Below, in pieces: positions 1 through 9,123 of a stretch of DNA of 22,500 nt. Origin of the DNA: Chromera velia (Eukaryota > Sar > Chromeraceae). The notes under the pieces were generated by a model. It was not told the DNA's origin. It saw nothing but the letters and a program-made list of their open reading frames with translations, and searched no databases. Each line of letters begins with the position of its first letter. Position 1 is the first letter of the stretch. The stretch covers positions 1 to 22,500 of the forward strand of contig JAHBMJ010001005.1 in the NCBI GenBank assembly GCA_018398765.1, in the 5' to 3' direction. Both the position numbers and the translations under genes were made by a program.

Positions 1-897
1 CCCCCCCCCCCAAATAAGGGGAGGGAGGAGGGGCCAAAAGCCCTTGAGGGGACCCCTCCCCCCCCTTTTTCAGGGTCACCTCCGGGGTGATGGACAGCAT
101 ACACGAACTTATATACACACTGCAAATTGAATGCGGATGCGCGTGAGATGACGTATAGGGGTACTTAGGGGCAAGGTGCAGGGGCAAAGGCCACGGCCGC
201 TACCGGCATGCCACCGCCCACAGTCTGACGCCCACAGAGACTCACGCAAGTATCAGTGACCCGGCATACCTTGGCGTATGTGGCCCTCAACTCAAGAACC
301 TCACCAAACAGGCTTAAACAAACAGGCTAAACAGCATCAAACAGCTAACAGGCCTAACAAGCCAAACGACAGACTTCAGCTCACTCGTTCGAGTCAAACA
401 ACAGGCTCCGGTCAGTCACTTTCCCTCACAATTGTAAACATCGGCATCTATAATCCTAGCCTGGTTTAGCCTGGTTAATATATATATGATATCTAGCTAC
501 CCCTAAGAGGCTAGTCAGTTTCAAAAATGATAAACTATCAAAGTCACGGCTTTGACGGCCTTCGGCTATCAAAGCCACGGCTTTTGCGGCTCTAACCAAC
601 TTTATATATAGAAAAAAAAATCTTACTACATCGAGCATCATTATATAATAGTCAGTCCTAGTTAACAATGCTGCTACTAGTCGCAAAGGCCTGACCTTCA
701 ACTTATAGCCTTCAAAAAATCTAAGGTGTGTCAATTTATTAACATCGAAGTTTAAAACTGAAGGAATCATACAGAGGGTCGCAGTTCTCACATCCAAATA
801 TATTTATAAAGCTACGATCATGAATCCGTTTCATTGTGATAGGCCAGTTAACACTGACTTGACAGCAGTTCTTCCACTTCATGTAGAAGAGACATTC
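1..897. other. Intergenic sequence, no gene seen
   Basis: No convincing coding frame is present. It opens with a C run followed by G-rich sequence (about 18-34), which could fold as a weak two-layer quadruplex. Around 295-372 there is a degenerate repetition of a short unit resembling aaacaggcta, and at 460-479 the unit agcctggtt occurs twice in the opposite sense. The 456-797 minus-strand open frame is AT-rich, has no recognisable motif and is probably chance. A hairpin repeat is listed separately at 547-590. Confidence 0.5.
547..590. repeat. Dispersed hairpin repeat, copy 1 (imperfect)
   Basis: This copy shares the core cggctttgacggccttcgg with 2017-2060 and, like it, continues with tcaaag and then a gctttt-cggc segment. 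The arms TTTGACGGCC and GGCTATCAAA pair around the loop with one C-A mismatch and one G-T wobble, so it is a decayed version of the perfect stem at copy 2. Two copies about 1.5 kb apart suggest a dispersed family rather than chance. No flanking target-site duplication was seen. Confidence 0.6.
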
Positions 898-915
898 ACG
901 CACATACACACATAC

Positions 916-961
<46 letters not shown>

Positions 962-965
962 ACAT

Positions 966-1001
<36 letters not shown>

Positions 1002-1440
1002 TCATATACACATTCATACACACATTCATACATACACTGAAACACATACACAAACACACATTCACTCACTCCCTCTCACACTCACTCACTCACTCACCTT
1101 CACTCACTTGCTCCCTCATCCACTCACTCACACACTTATCCATTCACTCACCCACCCACCCATCCACCGACCCACCCACTCATTCAGTGACACTCACTCA
1201 CTCATTTCTTACTCACTGGCTGACTCACTCACTCACTCATTTTTCACTCACTCATTTCTTACTCACTCACTGACTTACTCATTTCTCACTCACTCACTTA
1301 CTCACTCACTCACTCACTCACGCACTCTGACATTCATTCATTCATTCATTCATTTATTCATTCATTCATTCAAGTTCATCCAAACATTTTGAGTCATTTA
1401 TCTATTCATTCATTCATTGATTCATTCATTGGTTGATTCA
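898..1440. repeat. Compound microsatellite block (CA, CATA, CACT, CATT)
   Basis: A long simple-sequence tract begins as (CA)n with CATA interruptions and a short TATA run near 990-1000. From about 1060 it changes to an imperfect tetranucleotide array dominated by CACT and TCAC, and from about 1330 to CATT. The 190-residue open frame across it (His/Thr/Ser only) is an artefact of repeats that lack stop codons. Confidence 0.9.
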
Positions 1441-2016
1441 CCGCTGCTCACCTACGCGGGCAGTCACTTTGTCAGGCAGGCAGTCAGGCACGCACGCACA
1501 GCTACAAGCAAGAACAGGCAGGCACAGGCAAGCACAAGCATGCATCTCCCATCTATCTCCGTCTTCAGCATACTTTTCTTTCTGAACGCGTGTGTGCTGT
1601 TCGCGGCTATTCCAGCGTCAGAAGATTAGCAGCAGCTTATCGAGATCGCACTTCATCGGTTCGCTATGGTTGGCTCCTTTGGTTATCGGCCCTGGGGTCA
1701 AATTCAACCACTACTTATTATTCAGTTCATTGCATACCCCTGCTGCGATTTGAGGTCATCACATGCATCACGTTCTGGCTGTCGTTCCTCAATTATGGGT
1801 CTGCGGTGAAGAGAATAACGACCCTGGTTCATCAGCCCCCTCCTAAAGGAGTCGGGCAAGCTCCGCAGGAACGCTGGCTACCATCGCAAGGCAGCAGAGC
1901 TGCTGAGAATGACCAGGAGGAGACGGCTCTGGCAAGATCATGCACCCATGCATGTATGACATTTTCATGCACGCAGTCCGGCAGATGCGTGCACGTCGGC
2001 TGTCTGGGCGCAGGCC
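1441..2016. other. Intergenic sequence, no gene seen
   Basis: A mixed sequence with short GCAGGCA-type repeats near 1470-1540. The 1590-2066 plus-strand frame lacks an ATG start (it begins at GTG), has no recognisable domain and runs into the hairpin repeat, so I do not call it a gene. TGCATG-type motifs occur near 1540 and 1940-1960. Confidence 0.4.
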
Positions 2017-2060
2017 CGGCTTTGACGGCCTTCGGCCGTCAAAGTACCTGCTTTTACGGC
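2017..2060. repeat. Dispersed hairpin repeat, copy 2 (perfect stem with TTCG loop)
   Basis: The sequence tttgacggcc, ttc, ggccgtcaaa is a perfect 10-bp inverted repeat. As RNA the centre reads C(UUCG)G, a known extra-stable tetraloop, on a 9-bp stem. It is followed by a gcttttacggc segment matching copy 1. It could be the end or core of a short non-autonomous element, or a structured RNA motif; the sequence does not decide between these. Confidence 0.65.
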
Positions 2061-3411
2061 CCCTGAGCATCAAAGCCTGACCAGCCTCTTGGGGGTATAT
2101 CTAGCCAATAGTCATATAATTGCAAATCACGGTTTGGTTAAAAAGCCTGCATTAGTCTACATCTAGGTCTGCATATGCTTAGTACACTGTGTACTACATA
2201 TATTAGTTTTATGTTTGACACTGTTTGTTCTACTGCCCTTTTGGGTTCCTTTTGCTTCCGGACGGACCATGAAAGGCAGATAAGGATAATTTCGAACTGT
2301 AGCTAGACCAAAAGGTGTTTTATTTTAGGCGACTGTGGGGTCGAAGAAACGTTTTGGGCAGCGACTGGGGGCCGGGTTAGAGAAAGAGGTAGAAAGAGGG
2401 CGAACTTGGGCAGCGAACGAGATTCTTTTTCAAAACAGCTCCTCTGGAAAGCGAAGAATTCCCTCCGCAATTCTTAATTTCCCCCTGTCAATCGCTTCTA
2501 GGATCGCTTTCTACGAAGAAATTCTTCCAAACACGGGCAAACAAAAGAAGGAAGTCACACCCACCCACCCACCCACCATCGACCACGACGAGAATAGGAT
2601 TTGAGAGAGACTTAATTCATCACCCCAATTCCTTCAATGATCAATTCAATGTGCATGGATGGTCTTCTGCTGCTGCCGTGCCCTCAACCGAAGCAGCAAG
2701 CACTGGCGTGGGTGGCAAGGAAAACTCTCTCCGTCTGCCTCCTTCTTTCCTCAGGGAAGCTTCCCTTCCCTTCCCAAGAGTAAATACACTCCCCCAGCTC
2801 CTCTCTCCCCTTCCCGGCCGAGTGAGCGTCTGTCCATTGGTCTCTCTCTTCACACTTTCTCGTCTGCCCCGCTTCATTCCCATTTTTTCTTTTCTCTTCC
2901 TCGTCCTCACACGACACAACAGCAACCTAGACCCTCCCCCTCATCCAATGGACAGACAGACCAAGGAAGAAGAGGAGGGAAAAGAGAGCAAAGAACAGGA
3001 AGGAAGCTTTCTCCTCGTGCGTGCCTTCGAAAGGCAATGATCGAGGAACTACTGTTCTTTTCTTCCTTCTGACGAGATCGAGAGAGCACATAGACCGAGT
3101 AGGGAAACAGACTCACATACGTAGATGATGGATAAAAGCATTGACAAAAAGAAACAAACGGAACAAAATGCTTCCTTCCTCTGTACTTGCACTGCTCCCT
3201 CCTTCCCGAATCCCCGACCCCCCTTCAATGTCCCGCCAAGTTCACTTCACAACACGCACATACACCACACCCAGTCCCACCCACCCCCGCCCGGCCTCAA
3301 CAAGACAACTGATGATGAAAGGCACAAACAACCTGTCAGCGAGACGAGAGAGGACCAGAAGAGCGATCTGACTGCTCTCTAGCCCCCCCCCCCTTCCCTT
3401 CGATCGATCGA
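2061..3411. other. Downstream flank of the RRM gene, no gene seen
   Basis: This stretch lies downstream of the minus-strand gene's stop codon, so its right part probably includes that gene's 3' untranslated region. It is AT-rich to about 2320, then pyrimidine-rich (2680-2930) with several overlapping open frames of strongly biased composition and no motif. The 2335-2604 frame starts at GTG and resembles no family I know. I could not identify a poly(A) signal with confidence. Confidence 0.4.
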
Positions 3412-3497
3412 TCAGTAGGGAGAGGGCCTTCCCCCCGCTCCCCCGTTGGTCATCCCGGCGCCGCCTCTCTGGGGGCCGTAGCCAAACCCATCGCCAC
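3412..3497 (-). CDS. RRM gene exon 11 (C terminus and stop)
   Basis: Encodes GDGFGYGPQRGGAGMTNGG, then AGGRPSPY and TGA. The stop codon merges into a short GATC repeat just downstream. The acceptor is CTCTGTGCAG. Confidence 0.82.
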
Positions 3498-5975
3498 CTG
3501 CACAGAGAGAAGGAGGAAGACACGCAAACTCTCTCTCTCTCTCTCTCACACACAAACGGCTGTTGCTTTGCGGGCTGGCGCACAGGCGCTCTCTCTCTCT
3601 CTCACACACACACACCCATATCCCATAAACTTGGACCCGAGCAGACAAGAATGCAGACAAAGGAGGGAGGACACGCGGAAGGAAGGAAGGAAGGAACGTA
3701 GCATGGAGGGAAGGAGAGAGGGAAACTGACTGACCACTTCCTCCCATGCCAGTGTAGTCTGCCCCCATAGCGCCAGCCTGCTGTTGCTGTTGCCCCCCCA
3801 TTCCTCCCATGCCCCCCCACTGGCTTGGGTCCCCTCCCCACATGTTCTGCTGCTGCTGCTGCGGCTGTTGTTGAGGGGCCTGGGCCTGCCCACCGCCCTG
3901 CTGCCCCCCCATGGCGCTCCAGTCACCACCCCACGCCCCCGCCCCCGCCCCCTGGCCGCCTGCCTGCCCGCCGTATCCTCCATACGCTGCATGCATGCAT
4001 TCATATGAACTGTATGAAAAGAAACTCTGTATGAAAGAAAATGCCCGCCGTATCCTCCATACGCTGCAGCCTTGCAGCCCGGAATTCATGTAGGAACATC
4101 ACAGAAAGAAAATGTGTTTTTGTCGTACGTACGTACGGATCGCATGACCATCGCAGGAAGGAAGGAAGGAATGCTGCTGTGTATGAGGAGGACAAAATCT
4201 CTCTCAGCAGCCATTTTGGAGTGGAGGAGTGAGGATGAATCGTGGCCCTTAAAGCATAGCTCTGGAATGCACTTACACTTGCAAACACCTGTGTGTGAGC
4301 ATGCATGAAAACCCTCCCGGTCAACTTTCACGAAGAAAGAAGTGAGGGCGCAAGGGCCGGAACCCACTACTGCCGGGACATGGTGCGCACATTCTTTGCG
4401 CGTCTCCACCAAAATTCGCTTTCCGGCAAAGAAAGTTACTTTTCGGGCCATTCGAATGAATGCTCTTGACGGTAAACGGAGAAGGGTGAAGATTAACAGG
4501 CACTTAACTCTGCAGTCTTGCTCGTGTTGACCAAAGAGGACATGCAGTGCCGCCAGAAAAAAAAAACAAGCACATCAACAGAAAGAAAGAAGAGAATATC
4601 GAAATCCGATACCCACATGCTGCCCCCCCCTTTTCACCGACCGACCTGCCCACATAGCAGCAGAGGGGTCCATGCCTCCCCCCCCCATCCCTCCGTATCC
4701 CCCTCCCATCATGTTCGGGCTCATTCCCATGCCGCCCATGCCCATACCGCCCATACCACCTCCCCCCATCCCCATGCCCATCCCCCCTCCCATACCCCCC
4801 ATCGGTCCCATACCCCCCATGCCGCCCATAGGTCCGCCCATCGGCCCCCCCATAAACCCCGGACCCCCCATGCCGCCGAACGGCCCGCCACCCATGGGGC
4901 CGCCAGATCTCGGCCCTTCACTTCCTCCCATCGGCCCCATCGGCCCGTCTCCCTTTCTGCGGGGAGGATTGGCCCGACGGATGTTCACTGTCTGCCCGGT
5001 CAGCTGCATCCCCCAACACCACACACACACACACACACACAGAGGCAGGGAGGGAGGGAGGGGGGAGAAAGAAAGAAAGAAAGAGGGATGGAGCGGAGAA
5101 ACGAACAAAAAGGAAAAATGGATTGCTGGACCCCAGCAAAAAGCCCCGAGAGGGTTTCCCTCCTCATCTCTGTCTGTCTGTGTGCATCTGTACCTGCTAC
5201 CTTCATTCATGCCTTCGTTCCTTCCCGTGTTCGATGCATGTATTGCGTGTCTTGAATGAAGCGAGGAAAAAACGAAAGAAAAACCAGTGCAACCCACTCT
5301 TCTGAATCTACAGAAGGCCAAAAAAGAGGAGCAGGACTCAATGAATGAGTGAATGAATGGATGCAACAAAAGATCCTAGGATCCAGCGAACCCACAGGCA
5401 GACAAGACAGACAGACAGACAGACAAGACAAAGACAGACCTCCAGGTTTCCCTCTCCGATCGCCCTCATCACAGAGTCCTGCGACTTGAATGTCACGAAG
5501 CCGAACCCTTTGCATCTTCCCGTAGCGGCTGCATGCACTCGTACACAGACGCATGGACTTATGCAGGAGGAAGGGCTGCTCATATTGATAGAAAAAGAGG
5601 AGTCAGCAAGAAGGAAAGAAAAACGTACCACACATACATTCACGAAGGGATGATGTGAGGCATTCCGTGTAGGCAGAGAGTTACGGAAAGAAAGTAAGAA
5701 ACCGCCAACAAGTACCACAGCGCGCTCTATCTAAGAGAACTCAAAAATACGGGGGGAACACAAGTGCCGTACGGGCCCGAATGACGTGCTCTGATCTGAG
5801 CAAGCCCCCTGTCAAGAGAGCGTCATTTTGCTTCTTCGATCGCCCACCATGCAAACAACTAAACACAGAACAGCCAACGGACCCACCGTCAGTTACCACC
5901 CGTGCCTCCTCAATCTCTCCGAACTTCGAGAAGGCCTGCTTCAGAGCGTCTGCATGAACGAGACACAAACGAACA

Positions 5976-6036
<61 letters not shown>

Positions 6037-6919
6037 CGAGAGGGGGAAAAGTGAGAGGCTCTCTCTCAGTTCAGATCAGCCACGTGCGGTCTTGCTTTCG
6101 CTTCCGTTTGCAACTTTTCCACAGCTCTCATTTCCTTCTTGGTTGACTCATTATCTCGCTACAGTTCCGGCAAACAATCTTGGAAAATTGAGAGGAATGG
6201 GGTGATGACTTCCTGCTCTCCCTCTCTCCCTCCCGCCTTTGGATCAATCTTGACCGGCTGCCCAACATGCCTCTTCCGCACACTGCCTGAGAGAGATTGA
6301 TTTCCTAAGGAAGGAGCAGTAAGATCCAGAAATTGACTGCATACGCTTAGAGTAGAAAAAAAAGGCTTCTATTGCATGTCGATGGGCATCCATGAATGAC
6401 TGCTATTCATGATCAATCATGGACTGGCTGACTGCCTGACTGACTGTCGTCCGTCGTCGGGGCCAGGTTACCGATGAAGCACTTCTTGTCGGGGTCCATT
6501 TCAGGTGCCTTTCCTTCGTTCCTCAGCTCTTCAGTGGCGGGCTTCACGTCGACCTGAAAGGAGGGAGGAGTTGGAGTAGAGAAGAGAAGAGAGGTGAATG
6601 GAAGGAAATATTGATTCTCTGTTAACCTTGTTCAAAGGTACCGGCCGCTGTCAAAGAAACTGGCCGTTTTGATCTGACGCTCGACTAGAGGAAGCATTCG
6701 ATACAACTCTACACATCAGCGTCTTCGCTCGCAGGTCGACCTGACTGCATATGATGACGATACGGGTCGCCGATGAGACACACAGAGAAGGAGAGATAGG
6801 GAGACAGAGGATAAATGCGGGGGCAATGGAAGGACGTGAAAAGAAGGAAAGCACATCCCTCCCTCCCCCCCTTTCTCCATGCCCGAATTCTACCCTTCCT
6901 TCCTTCTGCCACCCTGCCT

Positions 6920-6959
<40 letters not shown>

Positions 6960-7178
6960 ATCTCTATCTCTGTCTGCCTGGCTAGCCCTCTGCCTGACTT
7001 GTTTCCCCTTGATGAAATGAGCGGCGACCGCAAAGATCTTGTCCTTCTCCGCCGCGTCTGCGATCTTCACGAATCCAAAATTCTTCGATCTCTGCGTCTC
7101 CCTGTCTCTCACAAGGTGAGCCTCCAAAACCTGCATGCGTGCAGTCACACTCTCATATACGCATCACGCGTGCACGCG

Positions 7179-7210
<32 letters not shown>

Positions 7211-9123
7211 GAGAGGCCGTGTGTACTCGGTTCCCTTTCTGCACCTTTTCCTTGCGATACGAAGAGACAGAAAGACAGACTTTAGGTGCTCTCTTCCTCT
7301 TCTTACAGACAGACAGATAGACAGACAGACAGAAGGACAGTCAGTCAGTCAGACAGACAGACAGAAGGACAGACAGACCTTCGTCAGAGTGCCAAAGTAT
7401 GTCACCATGTCCTCTGCAAAGAAAGGGACATGAAACAGAGAAGAAGGCCAACAAAGGAAGGAAACAGCTCGGTGAAATGAGTGTGAATCAGGACTGAATG
7501 AATGAATGAATGAATGAATGAATGAATCACCCATACAGACCCCCGGAGCAGTCAACCTCCGTCTGTCTGCGAGCCAGCCCGTGCCTTTCTGTCCTCTACC
7601 CCTGTTTGTCCATATATCCTTTCTGTCCACAGTGCCTGCCTGCCTGTCTCTCTGCATGTCCATGTCCATGTCTCTTCCCTTCTCTTCTTTCTTTTCCTTT
7701 CCTTTCGTCTCCTCTCCTCTCCTCACTGTCCATTAATTAGTCCAGACAGAGATTGTATGTCCTCCCGCCCTCCCTTCCCCCCGACTGAAATAAACGAAGA
7801 AAAAGAGCTCGCCAGTCTGGACCGAATGAACGTCTCCTCTTTCCCCCCTCTTTCCTTCTCCTCTCCTCACACAGTGCAACGATGAACAGAAAGGCGAAAA
7901 AACAATGTTTTGTTGTTTGTGTTTCTTAGTTCGTTTCTTTCTTTCCAAGGACAGCCGCAAGATGACAAGCCCAACTCATCGAGCGAGAGGGCGGGACAGG
8001 AGAGCAACTCAGCGATTGAACGGGAAGGAGGGGAAGAAGAAGAAGAAGAGGGGGGCCGTCCACGACCATCCAGAAGGAAGGCAGGCAGGCAGGCAGTGGC
8101 TGCTTGCACATTCCTCCCTCACACGCTCACACGTGCCTTCGCTGATTTCAGGAACCATGCCGCCGACAAAGAATTTACTGCAAAAAGAGAGAGAGAGAGA
8201 GACAAAACAAAAACAAAGCAGCGGAAAGAGAGGAGAAGGAGGGGGGCAAAAGGGGAAAGAAGCCCCAAAAACAAACACAAAGCAGAACAGAGAGAGAGAG
8301 ACAGAGGAGGAAGGGGAGACAGCTATGTGAATGCCCACATAAAATCATTTAATGACCCACACACCCTAGATTGCATTTAGATTGATCCTGCAGGTCTGCT
8401 AACAACAAAAAGCACAGTCAGTGGTGCACTCAGTCCCCTGTTCACCACAAGAGTGAGTGGACATGGGTCCGCACTCAAGAATCTCTCTCAATACACCGAT
8501 CTCACCGATCTCGTCAGTCATCAAGACACACATGAACAGCCACACAAACAAGACGCACACAGAACAGAAAAGACTTACTAGGGCTTCGCATCTGATGATC
8601 CCACTCCTCCAGCAAATGCAGCTGCTGCGGCCTTCGCTGCAGCTGCTGCCTTTGCGACCTCCAGCTCCGGTGAGTCTGCGCCTGCCCCCGTGCCGGTTCC
8701 GTTGATTACGGGCGCTGCCGACTCCGAAGTCGACTGGGCAGACTCGATCGGATCGGCCGCAGCCGCAGGGGGGGCGGAGTCGCCAGTCGCGCCTTCTGGT
8801 TGGTCTTCAGGTGCGGCCTTCACTACTTCGCCTGCAACTGGAAAAAAGAGACGAGTTCCCAACCAAACGCAAGAAAGAATGAAAAAGGACTGACTGGATG
8901 CCGACAAACCGTCATGCAGAGGGAAAGGAAGTCAAAGATCACAATCCCTTGGTCATTAAACTGCAAAGAATGCAGCCCGGTCTCAGAGACGCATTAGAGC
9001 AAATGAAAAGCAGTCTCAGAAGAGAGAAAACATACCCGCAGCATCGTTTTGGGCGACGGCCTCAGCAGCGTCAGTGTTTGGTTCGACGCAGGGCACAGCA
9101 GCTCCGTTCTCGTCAGAAGACAT
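3412..9123 (-). CDS. RNA-binding protein with two RRM domains and Gly/Met/Gln-rich tail (hnRNP A/B, Musashi or DAZAP1 type), 11 exons
   Basis: Predicted exons, in transcription order: 9123-9036, 8831-8579, 8177-8137, 7413-7379, 7130-6999, 6553-6445, 5949-5887, 5528-5440, 5003-4646, 3986-3735, 3497-3412. They total 1506 nt, or 501 residues plus TGA, with every junction in phase. Residues 1-113 are acidic and Ala-rich. RRM1 spans about 115-190, with RNP2 KFFVGG and RNP1 KNFGFVKI. RRM2 spans about 206-283, with RNP2 KCFIGNL and RNP1 KGFGFVTF. Residues 290-501 are low-complexity Gly/Met/Pro, then Gln/Gly. The RNP aromatics needed for RNA stacking are present. By family knowledge such proteins bind RNA in the nucleus and cytoplasm and act in splicing, transport, stability or translation; the exact role cannot be read here. 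The start is the ATG before MSSDENGAAV. One intron needs a GC donor. Exact orthology is not decided. Confidence 0.88.
3529..3616. repeat. CT/CA microsatellites in intron 10 of the RRM gene
   Basis: Two (CT)n tracts, each followed by a short (CA)n tract, lie inside the last intron and provide a purine-rich (GA) run on the transcribed minus strand. Confidence 0.8.
3735..3986 (-). CDS. RRM gene exon 10 (Gln/Gly-rich prion-like tail)
   Basis: Encodes AYGGYGGQAGGQGAGAGAWG, then QAQAPQQQPQQQQQNMWG and QQQQQAGAMGADY. The composition (Gln, Gly, Tyr, Trp, few charges) is prion-like. Phase 1-1 and 252 nt, so it can be skipped without a frameshift. The acceptor region is duplicated 77 bp upstream in the intron. 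Confidence 0.82.
3965..4068 (-). repeat. Duplicated exon-10 acceptor segment (27 bp, two copies)
   Basis: Identical 27-bp copies lie at 3965-3991 and 4042-4068, offset by 77 bp. Each holds TGCAG followed by the first 22 nt of exon 10. Use of the upstream copy would read through 77 extra bases and shift frame, so it is either a decoy or a source of a truncated isoform. Confidence 0.85.
4646..5003 (-). CDS. RRM gene exon 9 (end of RRM2 and Gly/Met/Pro-rich tail)
   Basis: LTGQTVNIRRANPPRRKG closes RRM2 and gives a basic patch. It is followed by about 100 residues dominated by repeats of GGM, MGG and GPM. Arg-Gly boxes are largely absent and Met replaces many positions. The exon ends DPSAAMWA in phase 1. 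Confidence 0.85.
5019..5042. repeat. (AC)n microsatellite in RRM gene intron 8
   Basis: A pure AC run just upstream (on the minus strand) of the exon 9 acceptor. On the transcript it reads as a GU repeat, a possible binding site for GU-binding splicing factors. Confidence 0.8.
5401..5439 (-). repeat. GTCT array at the exon 8 donor
   Basis: On the minus strand the intron begins GTCTGTCTTTGTCTTGTCTG and continues as GTCT units. The array begins at the splice donor itself. Confidence 0.8.
5440..5528 (-). CDS. RRM gene exon 8 (RRM2 RNP1)
   Basis: Encodes AATGRCKGFGFVTFKSQDSV and on to MRAIGEGNLE: the turn, RNP1 (KGFGFVTF) and helix 2. The donor opens a GTCT repeat tract. Confidence 0.9.
5887..5949 (-). 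CDS. RRM gene exon 7 (RRM2 helix 1 and beta 2)
   Basis: A 63-nt exon encoding NALKQAFSKFGEIEEARVVTD. The exon is phase-symmetric (1-1), but skipping it would destroy RRM2. The acceptor is TTCATGCAG and the donor GTGGGT. Confidence 0.88.
5979..6035. repeat. (TC)n(AC)n compound microsatellite in RRM gene intron 6
   Basis: A TC run (5979-6006) passes directly into an AC run (6007-6035), immediately upstream of exon 7 on the transcript. Confidence 0.9.
6445..6553 (-). CDS. RRM gene exon 6 (end of RRM1, linker, start of RRM2)
   Basis: Encodes VDVKPATEELRNEGKAPEMD, then PDKKCFIGNLAPTTDD. VDVKPA completes RRM1 in the way VDVKRA does in Musashi and hnRNP A/B proteins, and KCFIGNL is RNP2 of RRM2. 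The donor begins GTCAGTCAGG. Confidence 0.88.
6922..6972. repeat. (CT)n microsatellite in RRM gene intron 5
   Basis: A pure CT run ending in CTAT units, near the donor of exon 5. It reads as GA on the transcript and causes the overlapping Ser/Leu and Arg/Glu open frames seen here. Confidence 0.9.
6999..7130 (-). CDS. RRM gene exon 5 (RRM1 core, RNP1)
   Basis: Encodes VLEAHLVRDRETQRSKNFGF and on to AAHFIKGKQ: beta 2, the charged loop, RNP1 (KNFGFVKI), helix 2 and the start of beta 4. Both ends are in phase 0. The acceptor is GCATGCAG. Confidence 0.9.
7180..7215. repeat. (GA)n microsatellite in RRM gene intron 4
   Basis: A GA run on the plus strand, giving a pyrimidine (TC) tract on the transcript about 50 nt upstream of the exon 5 acceptor. 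Confidence 0.85.
7304..7378 (-). repeat. GTCT/GACT array starting at the exon 4 donor
   Basis: On the minus strand the intron opens GTCTGTCTGTCC and stays tetranucleotide for about 75 nt, with an internal switch to GACT units. The repeat starts at the exon edge. Confidence 0.88.
7379..7413 (-). CDS. RRM gene exon 4 (RRM1 helix 1)
   Basis: A 35-nt exon encoding EDMVTYFGTLTK, the expected helix 1 of an RRM (compare the family pattern EDLxxYFxxFG). It enters in phase 1 and ends in phase 0. Its donor starts a long GTCT/GTCC array that fills the beginning of the intron. Confidence 0.8.
7495..7527. repeat. (TGAA)n microsatellite in RRM gene intron 3
   Basis: About eight TGAA units in the 723-nt intron between exons 3 and 4. 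Confidence 0.9.
8137..8177 (-). CDS. RRM gene exon 3 (start of RRM1, RNP2)
   Basis: A 41-nt exon encoding YKFFVGGMVPEISE, the beta-1 strand (RNP2) and first loop of RRM1. The acceptor is TTTTGCAG. The frame reaches exon 4 only if the donor is AAG then GCACGT, a GC-AG intron; the nearby GTGTGAG donor would shift the frame. Confidence 0.75.
8579..8831 (-). CDS. RRM gene exon 2 (Ala/Pro/Glu-rich linker)
   Basis: Continues phase 1 as GEVVKAAPEDQPEG and is Ala-rich to its end, SSDAKP. The donor is a consensus GTAAGT at 8578. A second acceptor (CCAG) lies 6 nt upstream of the used TTGCAG and would add Val-Ala in frame, a NAGNAG-like choice. If the donor were read through, the next codon would be TAG, so splicing is needed to reach RRM1. 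Confidence 0.8.
9036..9123 (-). CDS. RRM gene exon 1 (start codon, acidic N terminus)
   Basis: Begins ATG TCT TCT GAC GAG (MSSDENGAAVPC) and ends in phase 1 before donor GTATG. The first in-frame methionine was chosen as the start. The short length and Ala/Asp/Glu composition match the N-terminal linker continued in exon 2. Confidence 0.75.

Noticed and set aside
820-1392. 190-residue His/Thr/Ser open frame
   Set aside because: It is produced by CA and CACT microsatellites that lack stops; no coding signature.
1590-2066. 158-residue frame on the plus strand
   Set aside because: No ATG start, no motif, and it ends inside the dispersed hairpin repeat.
4672-5259. Pro/Met/Ile-rich frame on the plus strand
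   Set aside because: It is the antisense shadow of the Gly/Met-rich exon 9 of the RRM gene.
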